64,000 bases of DNA, from positions 3,658,001 to 3,722,000 of the forward strand of contig JAJKFH010000102.1 in assembly GCA_023333565.1 (NCBI GenBank), written 5' to 3'. Below the pieces are notes generated by a model that saw only the letters and a program-made list of their open reading frames with translations, ran no database searches and was not told the origin of the DNA. Of this stretch, positions 14,017 through 29,000 are shown piece after piece. The stretch's first letter is position 1. The number at the start of each line of letters is the position of its first letter. The stretch comes from Puffinus mauretanicus (Eukaryota; Chordata; Aves; Procellariiformes; Procellariidae). Made by a program: the position numbers and the translations under genes.

Positions 14017-17000
14017 GTAAGTAACACCTTACTCTTTTTTTCTTCCGATTCTTCTTTTTGTGTGTGGTTTTTTTCCCCAGAAGTTTTTCTTGTGGAGAAG
14101 GCTGGGTGGGATTCTTTTGTGTTCAATAGGTCTTGTGTAGGATGAATCCCTGTATGAGAACAGTAGGGAATATGTGTTGAGAAGGCTTGTGAGTGAAAAT
14201 TCACAAGGTCTGGGCAAGAAGAAAGGGACAGCTGTGGGTTTCCCCTGGGTGACCCTTCCTGAACACCAACTGGAGAGGTTTAACATACTGAAAGAAGTGA
14301 TGGATGAACCTCATTTCCAGATGTTCATCCTAAACCCTTTGAACCAGGAGTTCCAAAAATCTAGTAAAAGGCATAAAAATTATCAACTGACATTTCAGTA
14401 TAAGCACTCCTGTTACATGGCGAGGTATATTCTGTTTCAAATGCTATAACAATGTTCTTTGATTGCTAATATATCAAAGCAGTACTAAACCTGGAAAACA
14501 GATAGTAGTCACCATGTGTTTCTGCCAGTGCAGCTGAAAGTTTTTGTGTTGGAGACCATACCTGTAGTAGTCTTTCTCTGACTACCTCCAGGTGCACTGA
14601 TCCTGGGGGAGAGGTGTGATTTTGTTTGCTCTGTCATTATGTGAAGAACCAGAGATTTCTGTGTGATTCCTGTCATATTTCTGGCTCTACTGTTGCTCCA
14701 GAACTCTTTCCATGTACCAACCTGAAAACAATTTGTAGAATATAAAATGATTTCTTCATCTGGAAGACAGATTCAAGAAAAGAGAGACAAAAAAATTATT
14801 TGGATGGGGCAAAACCGATTTCCAGATTTTTTTTTTTGGCTAAATGGCACCTTAGAATCTATGGACAGTTTTAGTTGGCTTGCAGATGAAGAATGGTTAT
14901 GATTTTGTGTACTTATATTGTTCTGTCAATGAGGAATGCCATCCACTGTAATGACATTCAAAGCATATTACAGTAGCGTTGTATGTTACTGAGTGAGGTG
15001 CTTGAAACTTAGGAGTAACCAGATTTTACATCATCTATACATTCTTCAGCCTTCCCTTGTGTGCTCAAGTTGTGCCCTGATGAGGACAACCATGAAGGGT
15101 CCCATGGGAAAAACATCATGGGGTTGGGTAATGCAAGTCTTTCATAAGGTATACGTGCAAGAACATCTATGTGTAGCAGACAATTTAAGGGTTCATAAGC
15201 AGCCTGAATTTCCTTTTCTTTGACTGCTTTAACCTTGCAGACAGACAAAGTAATAATTCTAATCCAATTTCCTATGTTATCATTTGTTTGTTTTCTTAAA
15301 AGAAAATAACGGAAGCTTCAGGTGTCATATACAACTGAAAAAAATGCCTCACTATGCATTTCCAGTGGGTCTTGAACGCTGCACTTGCAGTCGTGTAGCA
15401 GGACTCATTGCTGTTTGGTTTCCAGAGCCCACGAGGGTCATTGATAGTAGGAGAAGGTGTGATCCAGGATAGCAGATGGAGCACACACTCCTGTGCAGGG
15501 AATCTCTGAAGGAAGAAGGGAGCCAGTGTCACTCAGCCCGTCAAAGCCAGCCCCAGACTTCCCATTTCTGGCTCACGGGGTTTCCACAAGGTGTTCCCGA
15601 AAGAAGCGTCAGGCTGACGGCTCCAAGGGGCATAGCCCACATGGCTCTCACTCCTCCAAGGCTTGACGGTGTCCTTTCCAACAGAAAGAAGCCCACCCCT
15701 TTTCACCACCTGTCTTACGCGGGTGCGTTGGCAGCATCTCAGGGTTTCCTGCTGTGGCCTCTGCTGCTCACCCAGACCTTGGAAGGGCCAGCCATTTTGG
15801 CAGTCAGCCAGTGCTGCTTGAGGAACTCATGTTACAAGAAGAGAACAGCAAATTTCACTGGTTTTGCCTCAACAGAAAGACAACCTGGAAAAGAAAGCAC
15901 ATTTTTGCAGGCAGCATTGAAGGATGCTGTACTGAGCGCTAAAAGTATGCTGTAAATTGTGAGCTTCACAAGGGAAAGGGCCCAGTCCCCTTCCTAGTAT
16001 TTTCTGTTAGGCGGACTGATGAGTGCTAGCTCTCATGTAGCAGCCTCAGCTACTAACATTGCTCATCTTTTTGAGCACAAGGCTACAGGAATGAAAGTAA
16101 ATTTGGAATGAAAAGACAGTGTAGCAGGCTGGGCTTTTTAAGGTACATCTCAGTGCAGTGCTTTTGGAAAGAGATCTTAAAACTCATGTAGTGACCATTG
16201 GCTTCTCCTGCAAAACTGCGTTAGGCGATAATTGGTTTTCATTTTCTTTTTTTAGTTTTTCCTTTTATTGGTATTGTCCACTGCCTGTTTTACATCATTT
16301 TCTGAATATTAATTAACTTGGGTTTTTTATTGGCAGGCAATAATTAGGATAGAGTCATATTTTTCTTCATGCCATATGCTCTTTCTGCCTGTTTAACATC
16401 CTTAGTTTATTTTAACCATGCAAAGACATACAACCGTCTAATTTATTCCATCTATATTTTACACATGAGAACATGGCATGTTGCAACTAGCTTCCAGGAC
16501 CAAATTAATTCCTGCTCTAATTTCATTGGTATCAGGAGAGCTTTATCAGTTGCAGATTGGCCCCATTCATTAGGCTGCCACAAGATAAATCAAGGAGGAT
16601 AGCCAGTGATGCCAATGTGGTTATCCCAAGGCTGTACTCTGATATTTCACAATAGTTCTCTGGGATCTCTTGATGTCTGCAAAGGAGTCAGTGCAGGGAG
16701 ATGTGGTCTTTCAGCTTGGTCATATGCTGGAGATCTGAGTTTCACACAGAGCAGTGTGCATCCAAATTGTGCATGTCAAAATGAGAGCAAGGTCCTTCAA
16801 AGAGATTGCCTACTTAGAAATTCAGTGAGAGTCGTGAAAGACCTCTGCTTTCTGATGGTATATCCGATGCCATTTCCTTTTTCCTATTCACATCCCTCAG
16901 CAATGTGCTGCTTCTCAGCATATTGGCAAGAAAAAGGTATGTCTCTTCACAGATTGAAACTTCATCCCACTTAAGTCAGAGAAGACTTTTGTTTTACCCC

Positions 17001-20000
17001 TCAAAGGTTTCTGTCCAGAAAAAAAAGATTCCTCAAGAGAGAGATGATTTAAAAGCTAACAAAATATATATTTTATACATTATATATGCATATATAATTA
17101 TATATATATAAATATAAATACACATAAATATGTGTGTGCATAAACATGTACAAATAAAAATATAAAATATCTTATATTTTATAAAATATCTTATATATTA
17201 TATCTCATGTTAATCAAAACCCCACAAACTATAGAGTTTCCTTGTTTAGGTTCTGTAGTCCAGATTGTTGTAATGCAAAGTGTGAGCTATTTGTTGCAAT
17301 ATTTCTTCTCGGAGCCCAAGGGCATTGTCAGCTTGAGCACAGCCCAAATCCTTGCATTGCTTCCTGATTTCGGACGTTAGAAGGACAAGGTGAACAGGGC
17401 GCGTTCAACTCTTAGATAGGAAACCTGTAAAATGGAATTTGAGCAAAAAATAGCACTTTTTCTTCTGATTCCATAGCAAAGCTGTGTTCAGCAAATGGGG
17501 CTCAGTACTTCACTGAAGAAGAAAAACTGAAACCCTGACCAGTTATTACGAAAGATCCCTGTGATGGTTTTCACAGGAATAGGTGTGTGAATCTCACTGT
17601 CCTGGCCAGATTCCTGTGTGTGCAATTGTGTTGTGCCTATCAAAATGACTTTCCTTCCAGTTTTCAGTCTGGACAAGGTTAGACATGGTTCTGGTATCTA
17701 ACACAATTATTTCAAGCCTGCTTTTTTCTGCTCTTGGAGTTTTGCCTTTTCAACGGGAGTGAAGTAACTCCAGAATTTATGTAATTAATTTAGTGGTTTG
17801 CAATATTTGAAAAAAAGTTCCACCTTATTACTAATTGGTTTTAAAGGAGTTTATGAGAGAAATAAAGAGCATGGATGTAAAATCAGTGACTGAAATTCTC
17901 ACTCATTCTCCATTTTCCCAGCTTGAAGCCTTGTTTTATTCTTCCCAGTGTGACTCATAGACATATAGCCTTTTTTTTTTCAAATTCACTGTCAATTTTT
18001 GTTGTGAAGGAAAAAATGTTTGTACATTTGAAGGAATGGGGAAAGCAAAGCTATTGTGTGCTGTAGGAAAAATGTATCTCTGCTGGGAATTGGAGAAGTC
18101 AGAATCTCGGGATCTCTGAGGGTAATTAAGAGCAGCTTTGCCTGACTTTTATTTTAGCTTGTGATTAGGAGTTTTGAGTGGTAAATGTCTCATTGTTTCA
18201 AAAGCCGATGGTTCCTTACATAAATCACTGTAAAATATATTCCCTTTAGGGAGAGTTCTGCCTCCGCCTCTTCTACAAAAAATATTCTCCTCAAGAGATG
18301 AGCGGGCCTGCTGCCTGGGACTCTGATCTCTTCAGTTCTCAGAAAGTAATTGGCATTAGGCCTAGTTAATGCTCGGTTGTCGTTGTGCCAGATGCTGCAG
18401 GAAGTGATTCAGCAGGTCGAATCCTTTCCTCTGGCTCATTAATGGATCAGAGCCGTTGAAGTAGGAGCTTCAGAGGTTTTTTCCAATGAAATGTAAAACT
18501 TAAGCCCTTCGTGTTTTTGTTTTCTTAAAGTACGACATGGCACATCTTTAAAAAGGCTGGCTATCTGTGGCAGCCCTAATTTTGAAACGTAACTCAGAAG
18601 AGCATCTAGGTCCATTAGTGCTCGGCTTTCCCCAGCAAACAAATCATGTTATCCCCTTTTTAAGGCGAATAAAACCCTCCCTCAGAATCAAAGAAACAAG
18701 AAGAACTGCAACCATATGAGTATTTTTTCCTGCCATAATTTCCTTTGAAAGGCTGATTTAAAGTACTGGCCTAAATCTGTTCAAGAGCAACAGATACACC
18801 TTTGTTCTTGTGACAACATTATTTTTTAGTTTGCATTGTCTTCTTATATGTCATCTTATGTGGGCATCTAGAAATTGCGGTATATACCATCATTACTCAG
18901 ATACTACTTTCACTTACATTCCCCGTTCATAAGCAATTGCACATGGTATCCTCTATTACATACCATAAAGTTGAACATTATCTTCCTAAAGTATTAAAGC
19001 AGCTGTTTAATCTCAAAAATGGTTGCTTTTTAGCAAGAGATAAAATGATCCCTATAGCATAATGGAAGCTTTACCCTGGCTATGACTTACTCCCAGTACT
19101 ATATAACTATATAGATATGGAAATAGTGTCACCCTGGGGAGAAAGTTATATAGTTCACAACTTATTCATGTGAATAAAGGGGATTACCCACGGGAGTTAG
19201 GTCACTCCACTAATGGGGCTTTTTTTTTATAAAAGTCATGATATGAAGGTAAATCGTGATTAATTTGGGTCTGAGCATGAGAAGCAAGAGAATTGATCTC
19301 AGTCCCATTCAACCACATGTAATACTACATCTAAGCTACCATAGTAATCAGTCATTAATTGAATCTGCAGTATGACCTGATCTACGAATATTAAAACCAA
19401 ATTTATTTGGACTGGAATATGGTACTTATTTTTCAATGTACTTTTTTTTTTCCCCCTGAATGGCAAACATTAATGTGTCTGGCACAGATTGAATGCATTA
19501 ATCTGGATTTAGCATCCAGAATTTTCCAGGGCATTTGAGGAAGAGGTTAGCAGCATTTATTATGCTATCTTGATGTTTGTATGATGCAAGCTATGTGCTA
19601 AATGCAAAATGCTGTAGAGTCCAGGAGAAACACAGAAGTTAAGTTTCTCATATACAGATATAATGGGAAAGCAGTTGCTATAGGAGCAGCAAATTCTGAG
19701 GCACTAAGAAAATAGGCAGATTTAGGTCTTGATCCTGCAAGCTTGTCTATGTGCTTTTAATATAATCTGTAAGTCTAAAAATAAAGAGATTGTACATGAA
19801 GAAGTGCCTTAAACATGCTATTAGAGGGACACTGAAATTCTCTTCTGTAATGTGACTTCAGATGTCAATGTAGGGCAGAGCATTTATAAAGCTCTAAGTT
19901 TTCTGAAGTATTATATTACACTTTATTTGGGCTATTTTTTGAGAACCACTGAAATCTGTGAAAAGCTGGATCCTAAGTACTGAAAACTGTAAAATTAAAA

Positions 20001-23000
20001 AGACCAGGCGGTTTACGCTCTGAATTATAAATATAGAGAGTGAAGAGTCACATTTTACATATTCTTTCAGTTTAATAACCCTAGGACCAGTTAGTAAGTG
20101 AAAAACAGAACATGATTTTTATCTGCTGAATGTCCTTTTAATTTCACAGTGTGCAGATAGCTTTTGATGTGAATATTTGGTGCCGAAGGAAGTAAGATAA
20201 TGGAAGAATCTTTAAATTGCATTATATCACTCATGCTACTCCGCTAGCATCAGCCATGAGCAAGGAGAGGATAGTAGGTGGAAGATAACAACAAGAAAGA
20301 GAGTCTGTGGTGATTACCGCTTAATTCAATTATTGGTTAATTAAATCAAAGCATCAGGAAGAAAAATCATTTGGATTAAAAATGAATATAACTTCCATCC
20401 TTTATTTGATTTGTTGTAGAGAGGAATAAATGGGGTAATTTAATCACTGACATAAGAAAGTTTCAGTAATTCTTTCAGAAATAAGGAGACCTCAGATGTG
20501 AATGAGATAGCAGAAGAAAGCCCAGGGCACACCCGCTAACATGAAAGATGACTGCATGTAAGAGTTGTGCTATTTAGAGATTGTTATTGTCATTTAAACT
20601 AGTGTCGCGTGCTGTGTGAGCTGTGATATGAACCCTCTGGTCATGTGGATAGTCAGATCAACTATTTATTTTAGAATAAGCGATGGGAAAAGCCTCAGCA
20701 GAAAGAAGAGGGTAGGCTTTGTTTCCTGTGATCTGCTTTACTCCTATTTATTTCTAGGCTATCATGAATTGTCAGCAAAATTTTCACAAATCTCATCACT
20801 GAAGTGCCTGTTGGTATCTGTGAGATTGGGAGTTTCTGTTTGTAAGTGGTTAACATACAAATATACGGATATTTACCTGAAGCTAATGAAGCATCTTTGC
20901 CATGAGAAATAGTTTAATAATCCCACAACATTACATTCCCATGCTCTGACAAAGTTAAAAATGACAACACAACTTCTTCTTAAGACTAAGGGAGAGATTC
21001 CATTTGCATCTGTGGCTTTTGCTCTTAGTTGGTTTTTCTTCTCCGCTTCTCATCACATCTGGAAGCTTAGTACTGTGGTGAAAGTACTGTGCTATTAATT
21101 GGGATTTAATTTTTCCTTCCCCTACAGTTTTGCTTTTCCATCTTTGATTAATCTGTTCCACCTTCCATGGGATAATTCCACTTTTGAAACTGATACTGCT
21201 CTTCCCTTTCATCTACTCTTTCTCTTGCTCATTGTGACTCTGTTCTTTGGGGAAAAATATTTTATTAGGTTTTCTCCAGGGCCTACTGCAGCAGAACTTT
21301 GAACTCAAATGTGTCCTCTAAGGCCATGCTAATGAACAGCCTGAATTTTTCAATATGTTCCCTACAGTGTGCAGGAATTAAATCAACACGGTAATACTTA
21401 TAAGGATGTAGGCATAATTATTGAGGGTGTTGTGCATTAACTACCTCTATTAAAATATGTTACTATGAAAAATTTCAACTAACACTATAACCCCATTTTG
21501 AATATCTGCTTGGCCCTCTTAACCAATGTATAGTTGGGTTGCTATCATTTTTTTCTTGCTGAGGAGAGCATTGAGCAAAAGGCTAATTTTTAAAATATTT
21601 TTCTTTTTTTTTTTCTGTGGATAAAGAAGGCTGAATAAAACTGTGACTCTCTTATTAGCAACAATCCAGACTCCCAGCTACAGTGAATTAACACAGCTTT
21701 CCTTAGTCAATGGAACTACATTGGTATAGAGGCCACAACACAGGACACAGGCTATTTTTCTTACTTTTTATAGCCCACCTGGCTCAGAGTTCAGAGCACT
21801 AGGTTGGCCATTCCATGCTTACCTCCTTTCTGTGCACAAGCTTCCCCTGTGCCCCCCAGTAAACCACTTTACTTCTCTGTACCTCTTCAGTTCTTCATCT
21901 GTAAAATAATGGTAATGGTACTGCTATATTTTGTAGAAGTTTGGTGTGGATAAATATGTTGAAGACGGTGACCCTCTCAGATATGGTAGGAATGGGGACT
22001 GTGGAATTACCCATGAAATAAAGAAGTGAACACATATCAAAATAGAAAATCTTCATTCAGGCAGCTTCCTTTGGCTGTTACACTAATAAGCTTCTCAGCT
22101 CATCTTAAAAGTTCAGATTTATGCCAAAGTTATAAGCAATTTCAGGTGGTTTGTTGTTTTTCTCTGGGCATTTCTACATGATTGGCAAGCATTAAAGACG
22201 AAAATCTTTCTGGGGTCATGACTGTGAGTGCTTAAATAATAACTGCTATTTCAATCTTCTTTTTTACGGCAAATAAAGATTTTTTTTCTGTTAAAGTGTA
22301 AGCGTCAAGAACATAAATTGTTTTGTGGGGGAACACACAAATCTTGGCTTTGACACATTCCAAGAAGCTTTGCCTCAGACCTCTGTGAAGCCCCAGATAT
22401 CACCTGGTAGATTTAAGAGTGCCTGTGCCATACCTAGCAAAACCATTTGTTTCTTTGGTGTTGTATATATGTCAAGAACTCAGTTTACCTATTAATCTGC
22501 TCCTTTCTTCCTTTTTTCCTTTTATTTGTATATCCTTTAGAACCCCTTCCTGTGAGCAGTGTTTCTATCTATGATTACAAACCATCTCCAGAAACAGGAG
22601 TGTTGTTTGAAATTCAGTACCCAGAGAAGTACAATGTTTTTACCAGGGTAAATATAAGCTATTGGGAAGGAAAAGACTACCGAACAATGCTGTACAAAGG
22701 TAGGAGGAAACTATTCCACTAAAACTTAATGCTAACTCTGCTGGAAACATTTCAAACAGTGGTCTTAGGTGTGGTTTTGGCATGTATTGAATATAATGAT
22801 TTATATTTCTCGTAATGTGTCTGTTTATATAATAATCTTTATATCTTTAAGTAAGGGATGGGTCTTTGAATTGAGCTAGTGGTTCACTTTGGATTTAAAC
22901 CTGCTTCCCATCCTAGTTCTAGTGATGCTTCCTTCTTTTGGATTTTAGAGGAAGACTGGGCTACCTGGATTTTTTTAATCAGTTCTGAAATCAACCTGGG

Positions 23001-26000
23001 AAGGGATCTCCAATCTCTAGTGCTTCCAAATAAGCATATACATTAAAATCCAAAAAAACTTTTCACTTTTTTTTTTTTTATTCCTTGCCATTGTACAATC
23101 CAAACCAAAAGAAAAGGAAAAAGGAAAGAAACCCAAAACTCAGTAGGAAGGATAGAGATACATTTTTGCTTTCTAGATATGGTTGTTGAAATCCCTGGAT
23201 GACATTCTGTATCAGTTGAAAGCATTAAAAAAGTTCCCAGTTCCTTCCCTCTGGTGAAGGTTTCCTCTTCGGTGAATAGCTGACAGGAGAGCTCTGGGAA
23301 GCCCCAGAGCTGGGAAACCCATTCAATATACCTGATTCTTGGTGCAGGATTTAAACCTGGTAGTTCTGTATCACCACAGAGTGGCACAGTGCTAATAGTG
23401 CTATGCCGTGTACTACTGTATGTTACCATCGCTTTCTGTATTGTCTCTGAGCTAATAAACCCTGTTGCATATTATAGATTTCATTTTTCTTAAAATAATC
23501 TAATCAAAGGCAATCAATCTGACAATCTAGACAGTCAGTCTAAATAATTTAAACAACCAATCTAACCATCTAAACAATCTAACAAGAGCCAATTCTGCTT
23601 TTTTTTTTTTGTTTGTTTAAAACTGAACTCCCTTTTGCCCTGCAGTACAGCTTAAGCATAGCATTTATCTCAAAGATGTAAATGAGACTGTCCTATGGAA
23701 AGCATCCTAAGAGGTGAGAAAGGCACCTGCATACCCTGCAGGCCCTGAAACCCCAATGGCTTAACATTGCAGAGTGGCAGTAAAATGCCTTGGAGCAATC
23801 CAGTAGGTGCTGGACTGAATTTTAGGCACTGAACTAAGGCTCCCAAAGTAGAAGTCTGGTCACTGTAAGCTCTCTCCAAAGTCAGCAGAGGGAGATATGC
23901 ACCTTTAGAAGGAGGTCAGAAAATTATGGAGTCTCTTTGCTTCAGTACAGAATGGGGCTAGAAATCACATTTTCAACGCTGTGAAGTGCCAGAAGTTAGG
24001 AAGGGCGATTCTGGATCATAGCACAAAATACAAGTGACTTCTTTCCAGAGAACGAAAGGGATACCAGCAGTAATTTTTGTCTTCTACAGCTAATACATGG
24101 TTCCAGAGGCTGTCATGCTGCAGCTGCAGCTGTTGATGAATAAAAAAGTCAACCTGAATTAAGAGATTCACTAATTAACTCGCACACTCCTTCCCGTAGC
24201 CAAATAGCCCTAAGCAACTTCTCTTCAGCCCGCACGTGTACCGATGGCGGACATGAGCTCAGCTCTCAGCACCGCGGCTTGCACTCAGTTGCGTGGTGGA
24301 TGGCCCTTTGAGCATCTACCCCGAACGTTACACGTCAGTCAGCAAAAGACCAAGGAGGCTTTTGCGTGCAGCAGCTAAAGGTCTGCAGAAACTGTCAGAT
24401 GCTCTTTGAGATATTCAGTGTCACGTGGAACAGGTTGCCAGATTCAGTTCCCTTTCCTGTGAAAAGTAGTTCATGTTTCTTGTGCTGGGCTTTTTTTTCT
24501 TTTGTAGCAAAGTGGCTTTGACAGCCAGGAAAAATGTTGGCAAACTGAATTATTAGAATTTCATGTCTTAGACCAGGCTGAGCAACGTTTAAACAACTGA
24601 AACCTTGCCAGTTCAGCATGTGCAGTTGCATTATCAGAAAGTGAGCGTTTGATGTATTTTCCTCTTTTTTTTCCTTTCTTCTTTCCTTTTTAAACCTTCT
24701 GCAGATTTCTTTAAAGGCAAAACAGTTTTCAATCACTGGCTACCAGGTATATGCTACAGTAACATCACATTTCAGTTGGTATCAGAAGCAACCTTCAATA
24801 AAAGCACGCTAGTGGAATACAGCGGGGTCCAGCATGAGCCCAAACAGCACAGAACAGGTGAAGAAAATGATTATGTGCCGTTTGCTCCAAGTCTGTCTGT
24901 CTGCTTTCCTTTCTGCCGTGGGACCCAGGGGAGGGTCTGTGTGGGAGCAGTCCTGGGAGCTGCTCCTGGCCAGGAGCACGGGAGGAGGATGCGGCAGCTA
25001 GTACATAGGGTTATGTGTACAATACAGTGCAAAGGGAAATTTGCATGAGTGTTTCTGTTATAAAGCTTGCTTCTTAGAAAATAAATTCTGCTTCACATGA
25101 GCTATCCTAGGCCTTGTGTTAGGAATTAAATTTTTAAGCCACAGGAATAGCCTCTCAGAGCATACTGTTGATCTATCTATATTGGTCTGTCTCCTTGCGC
25201 AGTGAATTATAGCTAAACTGTTGGAGAAGGCCTTCCTCATCGTGCAGTCTTTTATCACGGAGGAGAAGAATCTCATAGTCACCCCACTTGGCGGCCAGTT
25301 TATGCCCTGAAGCATGAACTTTTAATTTCCAAGACAGCAATGTTGCAAAGGCTGAAAATTGCATTTGTTCAGGGTCCAGAACTAATTTAATTTGGTCCTG
25401 GGATGGTGCCCAAAACTTTCCTGTTAATCTGTTGGACCACAGACATTTTCCAGGGTCCAAAGTGAAATGAACCAGTGGTAAAATCAAAAGGCCAAATCTG
25501 TGCTGATGTTGGTCCATTGCCTTGGACGGAGCAAAGCCAACTGATGCCAGCTGAGTTCTATCCTGAGGATCCTAAATATAGTTATCGAGATATTGAGAAT
25601 GCAACCAACAGGATGACATTTTTCTTTCCTGCTGCCCTCCCATCCCTCATTCTTTGCACGAACTGCAACGAGATTGTAGTGTCTGGTTTTGTGTTAATGA
25701 CTGTGGCTGGGACAGGGGAGGTGAATCACCTCTAGGAAGAGCCCACATCTCTCCACGCATTAGTGTGTTGTAAGATGCCAGCTTAAAAGGTGCCAGTCAA
25801 AATTATTTGCAGAGGCTCCTCGCACTTATCGTGTGTAAGGGCAGACAGACAAGCAATTACAGTGAGGCAGACAAAATGCTGTGTGTTCACCTTCTGGCAT
25901 AAGTTGAAGTAACTTCTTTGCATGCCAGAATTTTGTCTTCTGGAGACCCAAATCTTAAGACCAAGCTTTCACAAATATTAAAATTTAAACTGATGTTTAA

Positions 26001-29000
26001 TGCTTGTGAAAAGGTGGCTGCTAAAAGCATATGAAAAGCCCTACAGCAACTTGAAGGTCATACTTTTTAAATACGAGCTATGCCATATATTAGTTTTGCA
26101 TATGTTTTTAAATTCATTCCTACAGAAGTATTTTTTTCATGATCAAGATCTTTCTGGAAGACACAATAAAAACAAATTCACACTCAAGTAGCCTTGCTGC
26201 TGTAATAGCACTGAAGTCTGATTTACTGTGACTTCACATCTACTTTTCTTCCTGGTATTCTTGAGTCGTGATTCTTCTGTGAATTTACACTCATCTTGTT
26301 CCCACTAGAATCACTTCTACTATAAGTATATGTAAGAGAAGGGGGAATCTTAATAAAAACAAGTTATTTCAAAATATCCCTAGATGCATTGTTTTTCTGC
26401 AAACAATATTCTTCTGGGGAATTAACACATCATAATTGTGCACAGAACATACCTGTTAAAAGACTAATCCTTGCTTCTCTTTTAGTTCCTTACCCACCTC
26501 GAAACATTTCTGTTCAGATTGTACCAATCAACAGAAACAACTGGGAAGAGCACAGTGGGAATTTTGCAGAAGAATCGTTCATGGGACCACAAGAAATCAT
26601 GAGGAAAGAAAAACTTAGCCATTTTTCTGACAACCCACCTAACATTCCAGCGGCAAACACATCTGCAGCCTGGGTGGACTACCGCTATAACAGCACTGAG
26701 TACGAAACCACATCGCAGCCATACTGGTGGTCTAACGAAGCTGCATCGTCAGAGGGTGAAGAGGAGTTTGTCAATGCAGTTTCCAGTGATTATGAGGCCA
26801 ATGAAGTCAACGGATCTGGAAAACTCACGCCAGAGCCCCCCTCCTTCCTTCCTGTGCAAATGGTGCTGACCTGGTTACCACCAAAGCCACCTACTGCATT
26901 TGATGGTTTCCATATCAATATTGAAAGGGAAGGTAAAACAGAGCCTTATACCCTTTTCATACCCTTTTTCTGTAATTTTATTGGTGGGTTGTCTCCTCTA
27001 CAAATTATTAATTACCTAGTACTCTGCTTCAGCATGCTTTGTTACAACTCCTGTATTTCTCGAGAAGTTTCTTGCATTGAATAGCATCTAGTTCAGGCTG
27101 GGCTTCATAAAAGTAAGGGAGGAGGGGTAAATCGTACCTTGCAATTCTCTTTCGTTAAACAAGATTTATACTGTTGTACGGATTGCCACACTGTTTATAC
27201 TGCAGTTATAAATTGGTTCTGGTATCGGAGAAAGGAGAAACAAGCTGATAGAAATTTGAGGCAAAGGTGGTACATTATATCATGTAGCTTTGTCTGCCAC
27301 CGAGAGAGGTTCTCAGGGGGACCTCAGCTGGAAGGGGCATACAGAAAAGACGGTTTACATTCAGATTAACAGCTGTCTCAGAGGACGGTTACTGAACGTA
27401 TTCCTTAGGCCACAAGGAGGCTGTGGTGAAGAATGGGGAGACTTTTCAAGTGATGGAGCTACAATAAAATAGCCATGTTGCTTAAAGATTTTCTGTTTTA
27501 AATTCTATTTTCTCCAATTGAATTTTATTTCCTGACAAGCAGTTTTCATAAGCCTTCCCACGCTGAGAGCAAATACTTTTTTTTGCAGAATAAGAAGGCA
27601 ATAGACAGAAAATTGGAAGCTCCTTTTCATCCATGCCGTGCTGGTTTTCACTTGCACAGTCATGGCAACCCTATTTTATCATCCCTGTTACTGAATGAAA
27701 ATTTGGCCTGGGTTTATTGTTCCTCTACACCTATACTGCAACCTTAGTCATTAATTACTCTTGTGCTGATGGCAAGAAATAAAACTAGCCACATAAATCC
27801 AGTCCTTTTGGATACCTTTTAATCCCACAGCAGAAACAGTATTACCATTTCTCATATAAATCATTTTCTCAGTGGCTGGAGCCTTTCAAATTTCAATTAA
27901 TCCACACTTTTTTCCCCCTGATTTAGAGAACTCCACGGAATTTTTGACAGTAAGTGAGGACACTCACAAATTTGTTGCTGAACTGAAAGAACCAGGAAAA
28001 TATAAGTTGTCTGTAACAACATTTAGCTCCTCTGGCTCTTGTGAAGTTCGGGGAAGTCAATCAGCAAAAACACTTAGCTTTTACATCAGTAAGTATCTCA
28101 ACAAATCTGTCTTTTTCTCCCAGACCAATATAACTTTAATGTACAGAGTTTTTCTACTGTGGCAGCTATGGCATCTGTTGCAGGATCAGAAGAGTCTGGT
28201 CTTCTGGAATTCCCTGTCCCAGAGAAGGAAATATGGTGCAAATATTTTATATATTATATCCTGCCTGGATGGGCCTTCTTCGTGCTGTCTTGGCAGAGCT
28301 AAGAACTGAAAGCAGGTGATGTATTTGATAGAGTCATTGCCCAGCGTTCAGAAGTGGCTCACTGAAACAGATTCCCCTCTTGCATCTTTCAAAGAGAGGA
28401 TTTAATTCCGAGAATTAAATCGGTGGTTATAGAGATTCTTGAAAATATTTAACTTCCTTGCTCCTGGAGGCTGTATGTACCGGGTTAGGGATGAAGGGCA
28501 TCTCAGGCTGAGAGTGTGGGAATTGCACAATTAAACACTGAACTCTGAAATTACATGGTCTCTGAGAGAACATGGGGCAAATTACTGTAGATGAAATAGT
28601 TCAGCCTGCTAAATTCAGAGGAGCAAAAGTAATTTATTTCCCTGTAGAATCCCAGGGTTTCTTAACTGAAGATTTAGTAAAAGACAAAGTAATAATACAC
28701 TGCTGGGTAAACTAATATCATGACTGACAGTTACATCAGCAAGTGAGACAGGTGTTGGTGAATTCAGATTATTATCCTTCTGATGGCTGTGGTCACCTTT
28801 ATGCCTTTTTCTACAAAAGGAAATAGATACAGCCTACAAAATGCCCATACAATGAGAACAGGGGAATACTTCCAGCGCTACACAATTTTACATGTGGGAG
28901 GGTAGTGTCTCCCCCGAATCATGAATGCTGCAACAAGACACGGTAGCTAAGGCTGGCAGAAATACATTACTAATAAAAATTGTGTCTTTAGTAGCTCATA

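Noticed and set aside
15476..15955. 159-codon open frame in intron 2
   Set aside because: No recognisable domain and no splice or promoter context; it overlaps another open frame in a GC-richer patch. Read as chance.
23494..23588. CRISPR-like array
   Set aside because: Units are 8-11 bp and degenerate without spacers, in a vertebrate intron.
26389..27084. Exon 5 as a single 231-codon ORF
   Set aside because: PTPRO similarity begins at the AG at 26485 and ends at the GT at 26933; the flanks are intron that happens to be open.
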